In this document: one piece after another, positions 26,872 to 36,839 of the stretch
Position numbering within the stretch: the first letter of the stretch is position 1
How the letters are laid out: every line of letters begins with the position of its first letter
Source: Cereibacter ovatus
GTDB taxonomy: Bacteria > Pseudomonadota > Alphaproteobacteria > Rhodobacterales > Rhodobacteraceae
Direction of reading: 5' to 3'
NCBI RefSeq assembly: GCF_900207575.1
Contig: NZ_OAOQ01000005.1
Span: 62,001 to 126,000, forward strand
DNA: 64,000 nucleotides
Notes under the pieces: generated by a model
Told to the model about the DNA's origin: nothing
What the model saw: only the letters and a program-made list of their open reading frames with translations
The model's database searches: none
Program-made: the position numbers and the translations under genes

Positions 26872-27135
26872 TCAGCCCCGAGGTGCGACGATCACCGGCA
26901 GGCCATTGACGCGGCTGAAGCTGTGTCCGCGCCATGGTTGCCGGGGATCGCGGCGTCGGTGACCACTTCGCCTTCCGGTCCGACCGGATTCTGGTGGACA
27001 TGGGTGACCGAGGTCTGGTCCGGCGGGTCACAGGTTTGGATCGGTCAGGGGATGGGCCGTTTGCACCAGCGCGACAGCGGCGCCGGCCAAAGCTGCGCCC
27101 GCGGCCGAAAGTCAGCGAGTCGTGAGGCGAATCAT
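26872..27135 (-). pseudogene. Decayed small (probably exported) protein gene
   Basis: An ATG at 27135 has a good site (AAAGGACATCCC directly upstream) and starts MIRLTTR, but TGA codons follow in frame at 27112-27114 and 27028-27030. Between them the frame reads LSAAGAALAGAAVALVQTA, a typical signal-peptide core. After about 27035 coding character moves to another frame (DPPDQTSVTHVHQNPVGPEG then VVTDAAIPGNHG) and after about 26930 returns to the first (GHSFSRVNGLPVIVAPRG, stop at 26872). One stop mutation plus two compensating frameshifts explain this. Sequencing error is a possible alternative. The family is not known to me. Confidence 0.5.
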
Positions 27136-27252
27136 GGGATGTCCTTTCGGGTCCGTCGGTGCCAACCGGCTTTCGGCAAGCCGGCGACAATGGCGGGACA
27201 GCCTGTTCTGTTCCTGAGGCCGCCGCGGAACCCGTCAGAAGGTTGCGCCGCG

Positions 27253-27495
27253 TCAGGTCTGCGGCAGCGAGGGGCGCAGGTGGGGGCGGATGCGGGACAG
27301 AACCTCATAGGTATCTTCGGGCACCCGGACCCATGGCCACCCGGCCGAGGCGGAATAGGCGCTCCATGCGGCATGGGCGTCTTCGGGGGCCACCATGCAG
27401 TCGCGCAGCGTCAGCGCATGGCGGATTTTGCGCACGAACTCCATCCGGTTTTCCGGCACCGGCCCGATGCGGCCGGGAAATACCAGCGTCTTCAT
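27253..27495 (-). CDS. Small soluble protein of unknown function
   Basis: An 80-residue protein, MKTLVFPGRIGPVPENRMEF at the start, then a helical charged section (RKIRHALTLRDCMVAPED) and an aromatic stretch WSAYSASAGWPWVRVPED, ending RPHLRPSLPQT. GGGGAAAGG lies directly upstream of the ATG. The length, charge balance and ribosome binding site support a real gene, but I recognise no family. It lies between the decayed gene and an 865-base gene-poor region. Confidence 0.55.
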   Translation of the reverse strand: MKTLVFPGRIGPVPENRMEFVRKIRHALTLRDCMVAPEDAHAAWSAYSASAGWPWVRVPEDTYEVLSRIRPHLRPSLPQT

Positions 27496-28360
27496 GCCTT
27501 TCCCCAGATCCCTCTGTTGTCCCGTTCCCTTGCAAGACCCGCGCCACGCATTCCCAGTTCGAGAACGAATGACCGCACGATAGGCTGATGCGCCTTTACA
27601 AAACGTGTCGCCATGCGACGGAAGGGCCCCAGCCGCGCCCCGGCCCATGCTGTGGGTGCTGCCGCGGCGGGCACAAACGCGCCGTTTGCCGCCATTTCGG
27701 GCAACATTCATTGGGCTTTGACCCTCGGGGCCGACCATCCGCTTCCGACACCCGTGCATATTCTGCGACAAAAAGCGACAAGGCGCCTATTGTGACAGCA
27801 GATTGTCCGCCGCCTGTCATCGCCCGAAGGGGCGACGCCGCCCCTTGCCAAGCCGCCGCCCGCGGTCAGCGAAGCGCCCATGCCCGCCGCGGTTTGTGTC
27901 GATCCGGCACGCGGCGATCTTGCCGGACCTGCGCGATGCCACGTTGGCGCGTGGCCGCTCCCGTCCCAGCAGGGCGATTTTGGGGCAGGCTGTCCCGATC
28001 GTCCCCTGAACGCTGGCGCCAAGTGTCAGTGCCACGGCCGGAACCGACCGCCACAAGGCGGTGGGGGCTGTCCCGTCCTTGCGGGGTGGCCTTGCATGTG
28101 GCGTCTGGGATGCCCGCCCGCCGGGGTCCATCCCTTGTGCGGGCGATGATCCCCGGCCGCATGGTGTTCGGCCCACGCCATTTCCTTCCCTTTCGTCGCC
28201 CCGTTGGGTAGACCCGCTTGGGAAGTGCCTGCGACAGGACCATCTGCCCTGCCGAAACCCGCCGTCGCCACGACGGATGATCTGGCGCAAACCGTTCAAC
28301 AGTTTGTCCGGCCTTTGGTCGCGACGGATGGCCGGCCGCGCCGGCAAAAAAGGGCGAAGC
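27496..28360. other. 865-base gene-poor region upstream of the MacA-like gene
   Basis: This is the longest stretch without a convincing gene. Several open frames exist on both strands, the longest about 200 codons, but they are rich in Arg, Pro, Cys and Gly, lack matching ribosome binding sites and overlap one another, as expected for GC-rich noncoding DNA. A less GC-rich patch at about 27755-27800 (TTCTGCGACAAAAAGCGACA) is the best candidate promoter area. It may hold a decayed gene or an RNA; I see no specific structure. Confidence 0.4.
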
Positions 28361-29616
28361 ATGACGGACAAGGGCGAGGAACTGGCGCGCATCCTTTCGC
28401 GGCGGCGCGGGCGCGGCTGGTGGCTTTGGGCGCTTCTGGGGCTGGGGCTGGTGGCTGCGGGCGCCGGGCTGTGGCTGGCGCAGCGCGGCACGGGGGCGGC
28501 GCCGGTCTATGTGACCGAGGTGGTCCAGCGCGGTGGGCTGACGGTGACGGTGACCGCCACCGGCACGGTGCAGCCCACCACACAGGTCGATGTCTCGTCG
28601 GAACTGTCGGGAACGCTGTCCACGGTCGAGGTCGATTACAACGACGAGGTCGAGGTGGGCCAGCCGCTGGCCCGGCTGGACGATACCAAGCTGAGGGCGC
28701 TGCTGACCAACGCCGAGGCCTCGCTTGCGGCGGCCGAGGGGCGGCTTGAACAGGCCCGGGCCAGCGCCCGCGAGGCCGAAGAGGTCTTCAAGTCGCGCTC
28801 GGCGCTGGATCAGCGCGGTATCGCCGCCCATCTCGACATTCTTGCGACCGAGGTGGCCCATCGCCGCGCGCAGGCGCAGGTGACGATCGCCGCTGCGGAT
28901 CTGTCGCTGGCGCAGGCCAATCTTCAGGTGCAGCGCGCGGATCTGGAGAAATCGGTGATCCGCTCGCCGATCAAGGGCATCGTGCTGGATCGCGCGGTCG
29001 AGGCGGGACAGATCGTGGCCTCGTCGCTGAATACGCCGGTGCTGTTCACGCTGGCCGAGGATCTTGACCGGATGGAACTGCGCGTCGACATCGACGAGGC
29101 CGATATCGGCCGGGTGCGGGTCGGCAATCCGGCCAGTTTCCGCGTCGATGCCTATCCGGGCCAGTCCTTCCGCGCCGAGATCGTGCAGGTCCGCTATGCC
29201 CCCGAAACGACCGAGGGCGTCGTGACCTACAAGGCGGTTCTGTCGGTGGACAACTCGGGCCGGCTGCTGCGCCCGGGCATGACTGCGACTGCGACGATCA
29301 CCGTGGCCGAGGTGACCGAGGCGTTGCTGGTGCCCAATGCCGCGCTGCGCTTCGCCCCGCCGCAGGTGGCGGCAAGCGGGGGCGGGGGCGGGGCCAACCG
29401 GGGTGGCGGGCTTCTGGGGCTGATCATGCCGCGCCCGCCGGCCGCGGGTCCGGCGCAGGCCGCGCCAGCGGGGGCGGCGATCTGGGTGCTGAAGGACGGC
29501 GTGCCGGTGCGCGTCGCGGTGACGGCCGGCGAAAGCGACGGCCGCCGCACCGCGATTTCGGCAGAAGGGCTTTCTGCCGGCGATCCGGTGGTCACCGACC
29601 AGCGCGAGGCCGGCTG

Positions 29617-29617
<1 letters not shown>
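28361..29617 (+). CDS. MacA-like periplasmic adaptor of an ABC efflux pump
   Basis: A 418-residue membrane-fusion protein: one N-terminal membrane anchor (WWLWALLGLGLVAAGAGLWLA), a lipoyl half-motif (ELSGTLSTVEVDYNDEVEVGQ), a coiled-coil hairpin about residues 105-185, the second lipoyl half (IRSPIKGIVLDRAVEAGQ), then beta-barrel and membrane-proximal domains. A glycine/proline/alanine-rich insert near residue 345-370 is unusual. AAGGGCGAA precedes the ATG at 28361. Its stop overlaps the next gene start (TGATGG), forming a MacAB-type operon that should span the periplasm with an outer-membrane TolC partner encoded elsewhere. Confidence 0.9.
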
Positions 29618-30318
<701 letters not shown>

Positions 30319-30319
30319 C

Positions 30320-31525
30320 ATGCTGTGGGAAACCGTCCGCCTTGCCATCATCGCCATCATCCGCAACAAGCTGCGGTCGTTTCTGACCGTGCTGGGCGTG
30401 GTGATCGGCGTTGCCGCCGTCATTGCCATGGTGACGGTGGGGCAGGGCTCTTCGGCGCAGGTCTCGGCCAATGTGGCCAGCCTTGGCACCAATGTGCTGA
30501 TCGTGCGGCCCGGCAAGCGCATGATGGGGCCGGGCACGCGCGACACCGCCCCCGCCTTCACCCTGCGCGATGTCGAGGCGTTGCAGGATCTGCCGGTGAC
30601 GGCGGCGGTGGCGCCGACCTCGTCGACATCCTCCACCGTGGTCTTTGGCAATGCCAATGTCACCACCTCGATCACCGGCACCTCGGCGGCCTATATCACC
30701 GTGTCGAACTGGGTTCTGGACGACGGGCGGGCCTTCACCCCGGCCGAGGAACGTCAGGGCGCGGCCGTCTGCATTCTGGGCGAGACGGTGCGCGAAAAGC
30801 TGTTCGGCAGCGCCGAGGCCCTTGGGCAGACCGTTCGGATCAAGGCGATCTCGTGCGAGGTGGTGGGGCTGTTGCAGCCCAAGGGCGCGGGGTCGTTCGG
30901 GCAGGATCAGGACGATCTGCTGCTGATGCCGATCCGCACCGTTCAGCGCCGGCTGGCGGGCAATCAGGATGTGTCCGGCATGTCGATCGCGTTGCAGGAC
31001 GGCGTGTCCTCGGCCCGCGGCATTTCCGAGATCACCGCCCTGATGCGCGAACGCCGCCGGATCGAGCCGGGGGCCGAGGACAATTTCTCGGTCACCGACA
31101 TGAAGGAAATCGCCTCGATGCTGACGTCGATCAACACGGTTCTGGCGGGGCTGCTGTCGTCGGTCGCGGCGGTCAGTCTGCTGGTCGGCGGCATCGGGAT
31201 CATGAACATCATGCTCGTCTCGGTGACCGAGCGCACGCGAGAGATCGGCATCCGGCTGGCGGTGGGCGCGACCGCGGGGCAGGTTCTGACACAGTTTCTG
31301 GTCGAGGCGATCATGCTTTCGGTGCTGGGCGGTGTGGTGGGGATCGCGCTGGGGCTGGGGCTGGCCTATGTCGCCTCGCGTTACATGGTGATCCCGTTCA
31401 CGCCCGACCCGATGGTGGTGGTGCTGGCGTTCGGCTTTTCGGCGCTGGTGGGGGTGGTGTTCGGCTTCTTCCCCGCCCGCCGCGCCGCGCGCCTTGATCC
31501 GATCGAGGCCCTGCGCCACCAGTAG
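30320..31525 (+). CDS. MacB/FtsX-type ABC permease
   Basis: A 401-residue permease with an N-terminal helix (LRSFLTVLGVVIGVAAVIAM), a large periplasmic MacB-type domain (about residues 50-270) and three C-terminal helices of the FtsX domain (VAAVSLLVGGIGIMNIMLV, LGGVVGIALGLGLAYV and VVVLAFGFSALVGVVFGFF). The VTERTREIGIRLAVGA coupling helix is typical of this family. It starts one base after the ATPase gene stop and completes the three-gene exporter. The substrate could be a drug, lipopeptide or outer-membrane-bound compound; it is not shown. Confidence 0.95.
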   Translation: MLWETVRLAIIAIIRNKLRSFLTVLGVVIGVAAVIAMVTVGQGSSAQVSANVASLGTNVLIVRPGKRMMGPGTRDTAPAFTLRDVEALQDLPVTAAVAPTSSTSSTVVFGNANVTTSITGTSAAYITVSNWVLDDGRAFTPAEERQGAAVCILGETVREKLFGSAEALGQTVRIKAISCEVVGLLQPKGAGSFGQDQDDLLLMPIRTVQRRLAGNQDVSGMSIALQDGVSSARGISEITALMRERRRIEPGAEDNFSVTDMKEIASMLTSINTVLAGLLSSVAAVSLLVGGIGIMNIMLVSVTERTREIGIRLAVGATAGQVLTQFLVEAIMLSVLGGVVGIALGLGLAYVASRYMVIPFTPDPMVVVLAFGFSALVGVVFGFFPARRAARLDPIEALRHQ

Positions 31526-31588
31526 CGCGGGGCCTTGCGCGGCGGCGCCTGCGGGGGGATAAAGCCGCCTCAACCGAAGGAACCCGCC

Positions 31589-32629
31589 TTGTCCGACCGC
31601 GCGCTGCAATCGCTGGACGATCTGGTGGCGGCGGGTCTTGCCCGGCCGTCCGACGCGCTGGCCGAGGTCGAGCGCCGGTTCCGTATCCGCCTGACGCCTG
31701 CGATGCAGGCCGCCGCCGCCGCCGATCCGGGCGTTCTGCGCCAGTTCGTGCCCACCCCGGCCGAGTTGGAGATCGGCCCCGAGGCGCTGGCCGATCCGAT
31801 CGGCGACGCCGCGCACAGCCCCACCCCCGGCCTGACCCATCGCTACCCCGACCGGGCGATCCTGCATGTCACCCGCACTTGCGATGTCTACTGCCGGTTC
31901 TGCTTCCGCCGCGAGGTGGTGGGCGCCGAGGGCACCCTGCCCGAGGCCGAACTGGACGCGGCGCTGGCCTATGTCGAACGCACGCCCGCGATCCGCGAGG
32001 TGATCCTGACCGGGGGCGATCCCTTGGTGCTGTCGCCGCGCCGGCTGGCCGGGATCGTGGGGCGGCTGGGGCGGGTCGCGCATCTGGACCAGATCCGCAT
32101 CCACAGCCGCGTGCCGGTGGTGGCGCCGCACCGCGTCGATGGCGCGTTGCTGGCCGCGCTGGCGGCCCCGGTGCCGGTCTGGATCGTGGTCCATGCCAAC
32201 CACGCCGCCGAACTGGGCGCCGAGGCGCGGGGCGCGCTGGCGCGGCTGGCCGGGGCGGGTATCCCGCTGCTGTCGCAAAGCGTGCTGTTGCGCGGCGTGA
32301 ACGACAGCGCAGATGCGTTGGAGTCGTTGTTCCGCGCCCTGATGCGCTGCCGGGTGAAGCCCTATTACCTGCACCATTGCGATCTGGCAAAGGGCGCGGG
32401 CCATTTCCGCACCCCCTTGGCCAAGGGCCGCGCGCTGATGGCCGAGCTTCGTCTCCGGCTGACCGGGGTGGGCCTTCCGACCTATGTCCTTGATATCCCC
32501 GGCGGCTTCGGCAAGGTGCCGGTCACCTCCGATCATGTCGCCGCCGACGGCCCCGGCCGCTGGCTGGTGCGTGACCGGCTGGGCGGGGTGCACCGCTACA
32601 CCGATCCGCCCGAGGGCCTTGCCGACTAG
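31589..32629 (+). CDS. Lysine-2,3-aminomutase-family radical SAM protein (KamA/EpmB-like)
   Basis: A 346-residue radical-SAM, PLP-dependent enzyme of the lysine 2,3-aminomutase family. The cluster motif is TRTCDVYCRFCFRREVVG (C-x-x-x-C-x-x-C), followed by REVILTGGDPLVLS and RIHSRVPVV, all family hallmarks. The PLP-lysine region lies near the end (VLDIPGGFGKVPV). It is short, without the extra tail of clostridial KamA, resembling EpmB, which makes beta-lysine for elongation factor P. efp and epmA are not in the window. The TTG at 31589 is chosen because GAAGGA sits 8 bases before it. It overlaps the opposing mltB gene end by four bases. Confidence 0.88.
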   Translation: MSDRALQSLDDLVAAGLARPSDALAEVERRFRIRLTPAMQAAAAADPGVLRQFVPTPAELEIGPEALADPIGDAAHSPTPGLTHRYPDRAILHVTRTCDVYCRFCFRREVVGAEGTLPEAELDAALAYVERTPAIREVILTGGDPLVLSPRRLAGIVGRLGRVAHLDQIRIHSRVPVVAPHRVDGALLAALAAPVPVWIVVHANHAAELGAEARGALARLAGAGIPLLSQSVLLRGVNDSADALESLFRALMRCRVKPYYLHHCDLAKGAGHFRTPLAKGRALMAELRLRLTGVGLPTYVLDIPGGFGKVPVTSDHVAADGPGRWLVRDRLGGVHRYTDPPEGLAD

Positions 32630-33867
32630 CGCCGCAGCTGCGCCAGCAGATCGACCGAGGGCTGGCCCGTTACCGCCAACCCGTTCGCCTGTTGCCATGC
32701 CGAAATCGCGGCTTCGGTCTTGGCGCCGATCACCCCGTCGCTGCCGCCGGTGTCAAAACCCGCGGCGGTCAGGCGGCGCTGGATCTCTTGCCGGTCGGCC
32801 ATGGTCAGGCCGCGGGCATCGGGGGGAAAGCTGCCACGGATCGCGGGGCCGCCGCGCAGCCGGTCGGACAGATGGCCGACGCCGATCACATAATTCTCGG
32901 AATTGTTGTAACGGGTGATGACGGTGAAGTTGCGAAACACCATGAAGGCCGGCCCCGCCAACCCCATCGGGATCAGGATCGAGGCCGGGCCATGGTCCGG
33001 CACCGCGCGCCCGTCCATGTCGCGCACCCCCATCGCTGCCCAGTCGGCGGGGCTGCGCGTGGTGCCGCGCCCGGCAAGGCCCGCGTTGAAGCCCGCGGGC
33101 AGCCGCACCTCGACCCCCCAGGGCTGACCCCGCCGCCAGCCCGACCGCGCCAGATAAGCCGCGGCCGAGGCCAGCGCATCGGTCGGATCGTCCGACCAGA
33201 TGTCGCGCCGCCCGTCGCCGCGGAAATCCACCGCATAGGCAAGATAAGAGGTCGGGATGAACTGCGTGTGCCCCATCGCGCCGGCCCAGCTTCCGGTCAT
33301 CCGGGCGGGCGCCACATCGCCGTTCTGAACGATCTTCAGCGCCGCGATCAGCTGGCTTTCGAAAAACGCACCGCGGCGGCCCTCGAAGGCCAGCGTCGAC
33401 AGCGCCGAGACCACAGGCACCGAACCGCGGCGTTCGCCATAGCGGCTTTCAAGGCCCCAGACCGCGGCGACCACATGCGATTCAACGCCATAGCGGGCCT
33501 CGATCTCTGCCAGCACCGCGCCATGGCGGGCCAGCGCCGCACGCCCCAGCGCGATCCGCTCGGCCGAGGCGGCAATGGCAAGGTAGTCTTCCAGCGTCCG
33601 GGTGAACTCGGTCTGGTTGCGGTCGCGGTCGATCACGTCGGGCAGGAACCCCGCGCCGGCAAAGCCGCGCTCGAACGTGTCGGGGGCGATGCCGGCCGAC
33701 AGGGCGCGTGGCCGGAAACCCGCCACCCAGGCATCCCAGGCCGGGTTCGGCACCGCGCGCATTGCGGGTTCGGACGCGGCGGGCAGGAAGGCCGCCCCCC
33801 CGCCGGTGCAGCCCGCAAGCCCCGCCGCCATCAGCCCCAGCATCACCGCCCGTCGTGTCGTCTGCAT
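32626..33867 (-). CDS. MltB-type lytic murein transglycosylase lipoprotein
   Basis: A 413-residue enzyme that cleaves peptidoglycan to 1,6-anhydro products. The N-terminal signal ends in a lipobox (MAAGLAGC), so it should be a lipoprotein. The SLT_2/MltB catalytic domain (about residues 40-330) has VVAAVWGLESRYGER, with the catalytic glutamate in GLESRYG, then GSWAGAMGHTQFIPTSYL and NNSENYVIGVGHLSDRL. A C-terminal peptidoglycan-binding domain (about 350-413, GFDTGGSDGVIGAKTEAAI) follows. It is transcribed alone. Confidence 0.93.
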   Translation of the reverse strand: MQTTRRAVMLGLMAAGLAGCTGGGAAFLPAASEPAMRAVPNPAWDAWVAGFRPRALSAGIAPDTFERGFAGAGFLPDVIDRDRNQTEFTRTLEDYLAIAASAERIALGRAALARHGAVLAEIEARYGVESHVVAAVWGLESRYGERRGSVPVVSALSTLAFEGRRGAFFESQLIAALKIVQNGDVAPARMTGSWAGAMGHTQFIPTSYLAYAVDFRGDGRRDIWSDDPTDALASAAAYLARSGWRRGQPWGVEVRLPAGFNAGLAGRGTTRSPADWAAMGVRDMDGRAVPDHGPASILIPMGLAGPAFMVFRNFTVITRYNNSENYVIGVGHLSDRLRGGPAIRGSFPPDARGLTMADRQEIQRRLTAAGFDTGGSDGVIGAKTEAAISAWQQANGLAVTGQPSVDLLAQLRR

Positions 33868-34157
33868 CCTGCTCTCCCGCTTCTGGTGCCGGTTTCGGTG
33901 CAGCCTAACCGAATCGCGCGGCAGGGCAAACGGAACTGGCGGGGATGCGCCGACCGCGCAGGGCGCTGCCCGGCCTATCCTGCGGCGCCCGGTCGCGCCA
34001 CGGCAAAAGGGTCAACAAAAGTTCCCTTTCCGCCCAGTCGCCGCTACGTCACCTTTGAGAATCTTCCTTGCAAACGGCATCACAACCGCATTTGATCCGC
34101 CCGAGGCGCCGCACATTCGCAAGAAGGCGGCACTTCCAACATGATGGAGGTTCACCC

Positions 34158-35756
34158 ATGAAATTTGCGCATCTTCTGGCCGCCTCGTCGCTGGCCGTGA
34201 TGGCGGCTGCCGGGGCCAACGCCAAGACGCTGGTCTATTGCTCGGAAGGGTCGCCCGAAGGGTTCGATCCGGCGCCCTATACCGCGGGCACCACGTTTGA
34301 TGCCTCGGGCAAGACGGTCTACAACCGCCTGGTCGAGTTCGACCGCGGCACGACCAACGTGGTTCCGGGCCTTGCCGAAAGCTATGAGGTGGCCGCCGAC
34401 GGGCTGGAATACACCTTCAAGCTGCGGCCCGGGGTCAAGTTCCACACCACGTCCTTCTTCACGCCGACCCGCGATCTGAACGCCGACGACGTGATCTTCT
34501 CGTTCATGCGGCAGGGCGATCCGGCCCATCCGTGGCACCAGTATGTGCCCGGAATCTCTTATGAATATTATGCGGGCATGGAAATGCCCACGGTCATCAA
34601 GGAAATCCGGAAGGTCGACGACCTGACGGTGAAATTCGTGCTGACCCGCCCGGAAGCGCCGTTCCTGGCCAACCTTGCGATGAGCTTCGCCTCGATCCTG
34701 TCGAAGGAATACGCCGACAAGCTTGAGGCCGAGGGCCGCATGGCCGACATGAACAACGTGCCGGTGGGCACCGGCCCGTTCAAGTTCGTGGCCTATCAGA
34801 AGGACGCGGTGATCCGCTATCAGGCGCACGAAGATTACTGGGCCGGCCGCGAAAAGATCGACGATCTGGTGTTTGCCATCACCACCGATCCGGCGGTGCG
34901 GATGCAGAAGCTGCAAGCCGGCGAATGCCACATCATGTCCTATCCGGCGCCTGCCGACATCGAGGCGCTGAAGGCCGATCCGAACCTTCAGGTGATGGAA
35001 CAGCCCGGCCTGAACGTGGCCTATCTGGCCTACAACACCACCATCGCGCCCTTTGACAAGCCCGAGGTGCGCCGCGCGCTGAACATGGCGATGAACAAGC
35101 AGGCGATCGTCGACGCCGTGTTCCAGGGCACCGGCCAGATGGCCAAGAACCCGATCCCGCCGACGATGTGGAGCTATAACGACGCGGTCGAGGATGTGCC
35201 CTTCGATCCCGAAGGCGCCAAGAAACTGCTGGAAGAAGCGGGCGTGTCGGGTCTGAGCATGGAAGTCTGGGCGATGCCGGTGCAGCGCCCCTACATGCCC
35301 AACGCCCGCCGCACCGCCGAGCTGATCCAGGAGGATTTCTCGAAGGTCGGCGTCGATGTCAGCATCGTGTCCTATGAATGGGGCGAGTATCTGAAGAAAT
35401 CGACCGAGCCGGGCCGTCAGGGCGCGGTGATCCTGGGCTGGACCGGCGACAACGGCGATCCCGACAACTTCCTGGCGGTGCTGCTGGGCTGTGCGGCCAC
35501 CGGCGACGGCGGCGCGAACCGCGCCCAGTGGTGCAACAAGGAGTTCGACGACCTGATCCAGAAGGCCAAGGTCACCTCGGACCCGGCCGAGCGGACGCGG
35601 CTTTACGAAGAAGCCCAGCTTGTCTTCAAGCGTGAAAACCCCTGGGCCACGCTGGCCCATTCGACGGTGTTCATGCCGATGTCGAAGAAGGTTTCGGGCT
35701 ATGTGATGGACCCGCTGGGCACGCACAACTTCACGGGCGTCGATATCGCGGAATAA
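34158..35756 (+). CDS. dppA: Dipeptide-binding protein DppA
   Basis: A 532-residue periplasmic solute-binding protein (SBP_bac_5). The signal peptide MKFAHLLAASSLAVMAAAG is cleaved near ANA. Long near-identical stretches to enterobacterial DppA are visible, for example TLVYCSEGSPEGFDPAPYT, YNRLVEFDRGTTNVVPGLAE, SFASILSKEYADKL, IPPTMWSYND and WTGDNGDPDNF, so dipeptide (and perhaps haem/aminolevulinate) binding is well supported. GGAGG precedes the ATG. It heads a complete dppABCDF operon and is followed by a strong hairpin that would leave it more abundant than the other subunits. Confidence 0.96.
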   Translation: MKFAHLLAASSLAVMAAAGANAKTLVYCSEGSPEGFDPAPYTAGTTFDASGKTVYNRLVEFDRGTTNVVPGLAESYEVAADGLEYTFKLRPGVKFHTTSFFTPTRDLNADDVIFSFMRQGDPAHPWHQYVPGISYEYYAGMEMPTVIKEIRKVDDLTVKFVLTRPEAPFLANLAMSFASILSKEYADKLEAEGRMADMNNVPVGTGPFKFVAYQKDAVIRYQAHEDYWAGREKIDDLVFAITTDPAVRMQKLQAGECHIMSYPAPADIEALKADPNLQVMEQPGLNVAYLAYNTTIAPFDKPEVRRALNMAMNKQAIVDAVFQGTGQMAKNPIPPTMWSYNDAVEDVPFDPEGAKKLLEEAGVSGLSMEVWAMPVQRPYMPNARRTAELIQEDFSKVGVDVSIVSYEWGEYLKKSTEPGRQGAVILGWTGDNGDPDNFLAVLLGCAATGDGGANRAQWCNKEFDDLIQKAKVTSDPAERTRLYEEAQLVFKRENPWATLAHSTVFMPMSKKVSGYVMDPLGTHNFTGVDIAE

Positions 35757-35776
35757 ACCGACTACACTAAGGGGCA

Positions 35777-35804
35777 GGCGCGCCGGGAAGACCCCCGGCG
35801 CGCC
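35777..35804 (+). terminator. Attenuating hairpin between dppA and dppB
   Basis: GGCGCGCCGGG (35777-35787) and CCCGGCGCGCC (35794-35804) form a perfect 11-bp stem over a 6-base loop, with only weak T-richness after it (TCTCAT). Within the operon it probably protects the dppA mRNA end or partly terminates, giving excess binding protein over transporter. Confidence 0.75.
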
Positions 35805-35824
35805 TCTCATCATTCAGGACGCAG

Positions 35825-36832
35825 ATGATCAGATTCCTTCTCGGCAAGCTTGCCTATCTGATACCGACCTTCATCGGCATCACCATCGTGGCCTTCGGCT
35901 TCGTGCGGCTTCTGCCAGGCGATCCGGTGCTGCTGCTTGCGGGCGAACGCGGCATCACGCCGGAACGCCACGCCGAACTTTCCGCCCAGCTCGGCTTTGA
36001 CCGGCCGATCTGGGTTCAATACCTTGAATTCGTGGGCAACCTGTTTCAGGGCGATTTCGGCCTGTCGATCACCACGAAAAAGCCGGTGCTGACCGAATTC
36101 CTGACCCTGTTCCCTGCCACGATCGAGCTTGGTCTGGTTGCGGTGACGCTGGCCACGCTGATCGGCATCCCCCTGGGCGTGTTTGCCGCGATCAAGCGCG
36201 GCAGCTGGTTCGATCAGATCTCGATGGGCACCGCGCTGGTGGGCTATTCGATGCCGATCTTCTGGTGGGGGCTTTTGCTGATCATCCTGTTCTCGGGCAT
36301 CCTGAAATGGACGCCGGTTTCGGGCCGGATCGATCTGCTGTATTTCTTCCCAAACGGCACCGGCTTCATGCTGTATGACGCGCTGGTGTCGGGGCAGTCG
36401 GGGGCGTTCACCTCGGCGGTGCGGCACCTGATCCTGCCCTCGGTGGTGCTGGCCACGATCCCGATGGCGGTGATCGCGCGGCAGTCGCGGTCGGCCATGC
36501 TTGAGGTGCTGGGCGAGGATTACGTCCGGACCGCCCGCGCCAAGGGGCTAAGCCCGTTCCGCGTTGTCAGCATCCACGCGCTACGGAATGCGCTGATCCC
36601 GGTCGTCACCACCATCGGCCTTCAGGTCGGCGTGGTGATGGCCGGCGCGATCCTGACCGAGACCATCTTTTCCTGGCCGGGCATCGGCAAGTGGATGATC
36701 GATTCCATCTCGCGCCGGGACTATCCGTCGGTTCAGGGCGGCCTGCTGCTGATGGCAGGTGTCGTGATGATGGTGAACCTGATCGTCGATCTGCTTTACG
36801 GGGTCATCAACCCCCGCATCCGCCATTCCTGA
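35825..36832 (+). CDS. dppB: Dipeptide ABC transporter permease DppB
   Basis: A 335-residue inner-membrane permease with about six helices and the DppB-type start (FLLGKLAYLIPTFIGITIVAF). The long periplasmic loop after helix 1 (LLAGERGITPERHAELSAQL) and the cytoplasmic EAA-type loop (VLGEDYVRTARAKGLSPFRV) are diagnostic. It pairs with DppC to form the channel. GGAC precedes the ATG. The gap to dppC is 7 bases. Confidence 0.96.
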   Translation: MIRFLLGKLAYLIPTFIGITIVAFGFVRLLPGDPVLLLAGERGITPERHAELSAQLGFDRPIWVQYLEFVGNLFQGDFGLSITTKKPVLTEFLTLFPATIELGLVAVTLATLIGIPLGVFAAIKRGSWFDQISMGTALVGYSMPIFWWGLLLIILFSGILKWTPVSGRIDLLYFFPNGTGFMLYDALVSGQSGAFTSAVRHLILPSVVLATIPMAVIARQSRSAMLEVLGEDYVRTARAKGLSPFRVVSIHALRNALIPVVTTIGLQVGVVMAGAILTETIFSWPGIGKWMIDSISRRDYPSVQGGLLLMAGVVMMVNLIVDLLYGVINPRIRHS

Positions 36833-36839
36833 GGGTTCC

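Noticed and set aside
27112-27114. Selenocysteine codon in the small minus-strand gene
   Set aside because: No SECIS-like hairpin was seen after the TGA and a second TGA plus frame changes point to decay.
28026-28271. Small minus-strand protein upstream of the MacA-like gene
   Set aside because: No convincing ribosome binding site, odd composition and overlap with equally long frames on the other strand.
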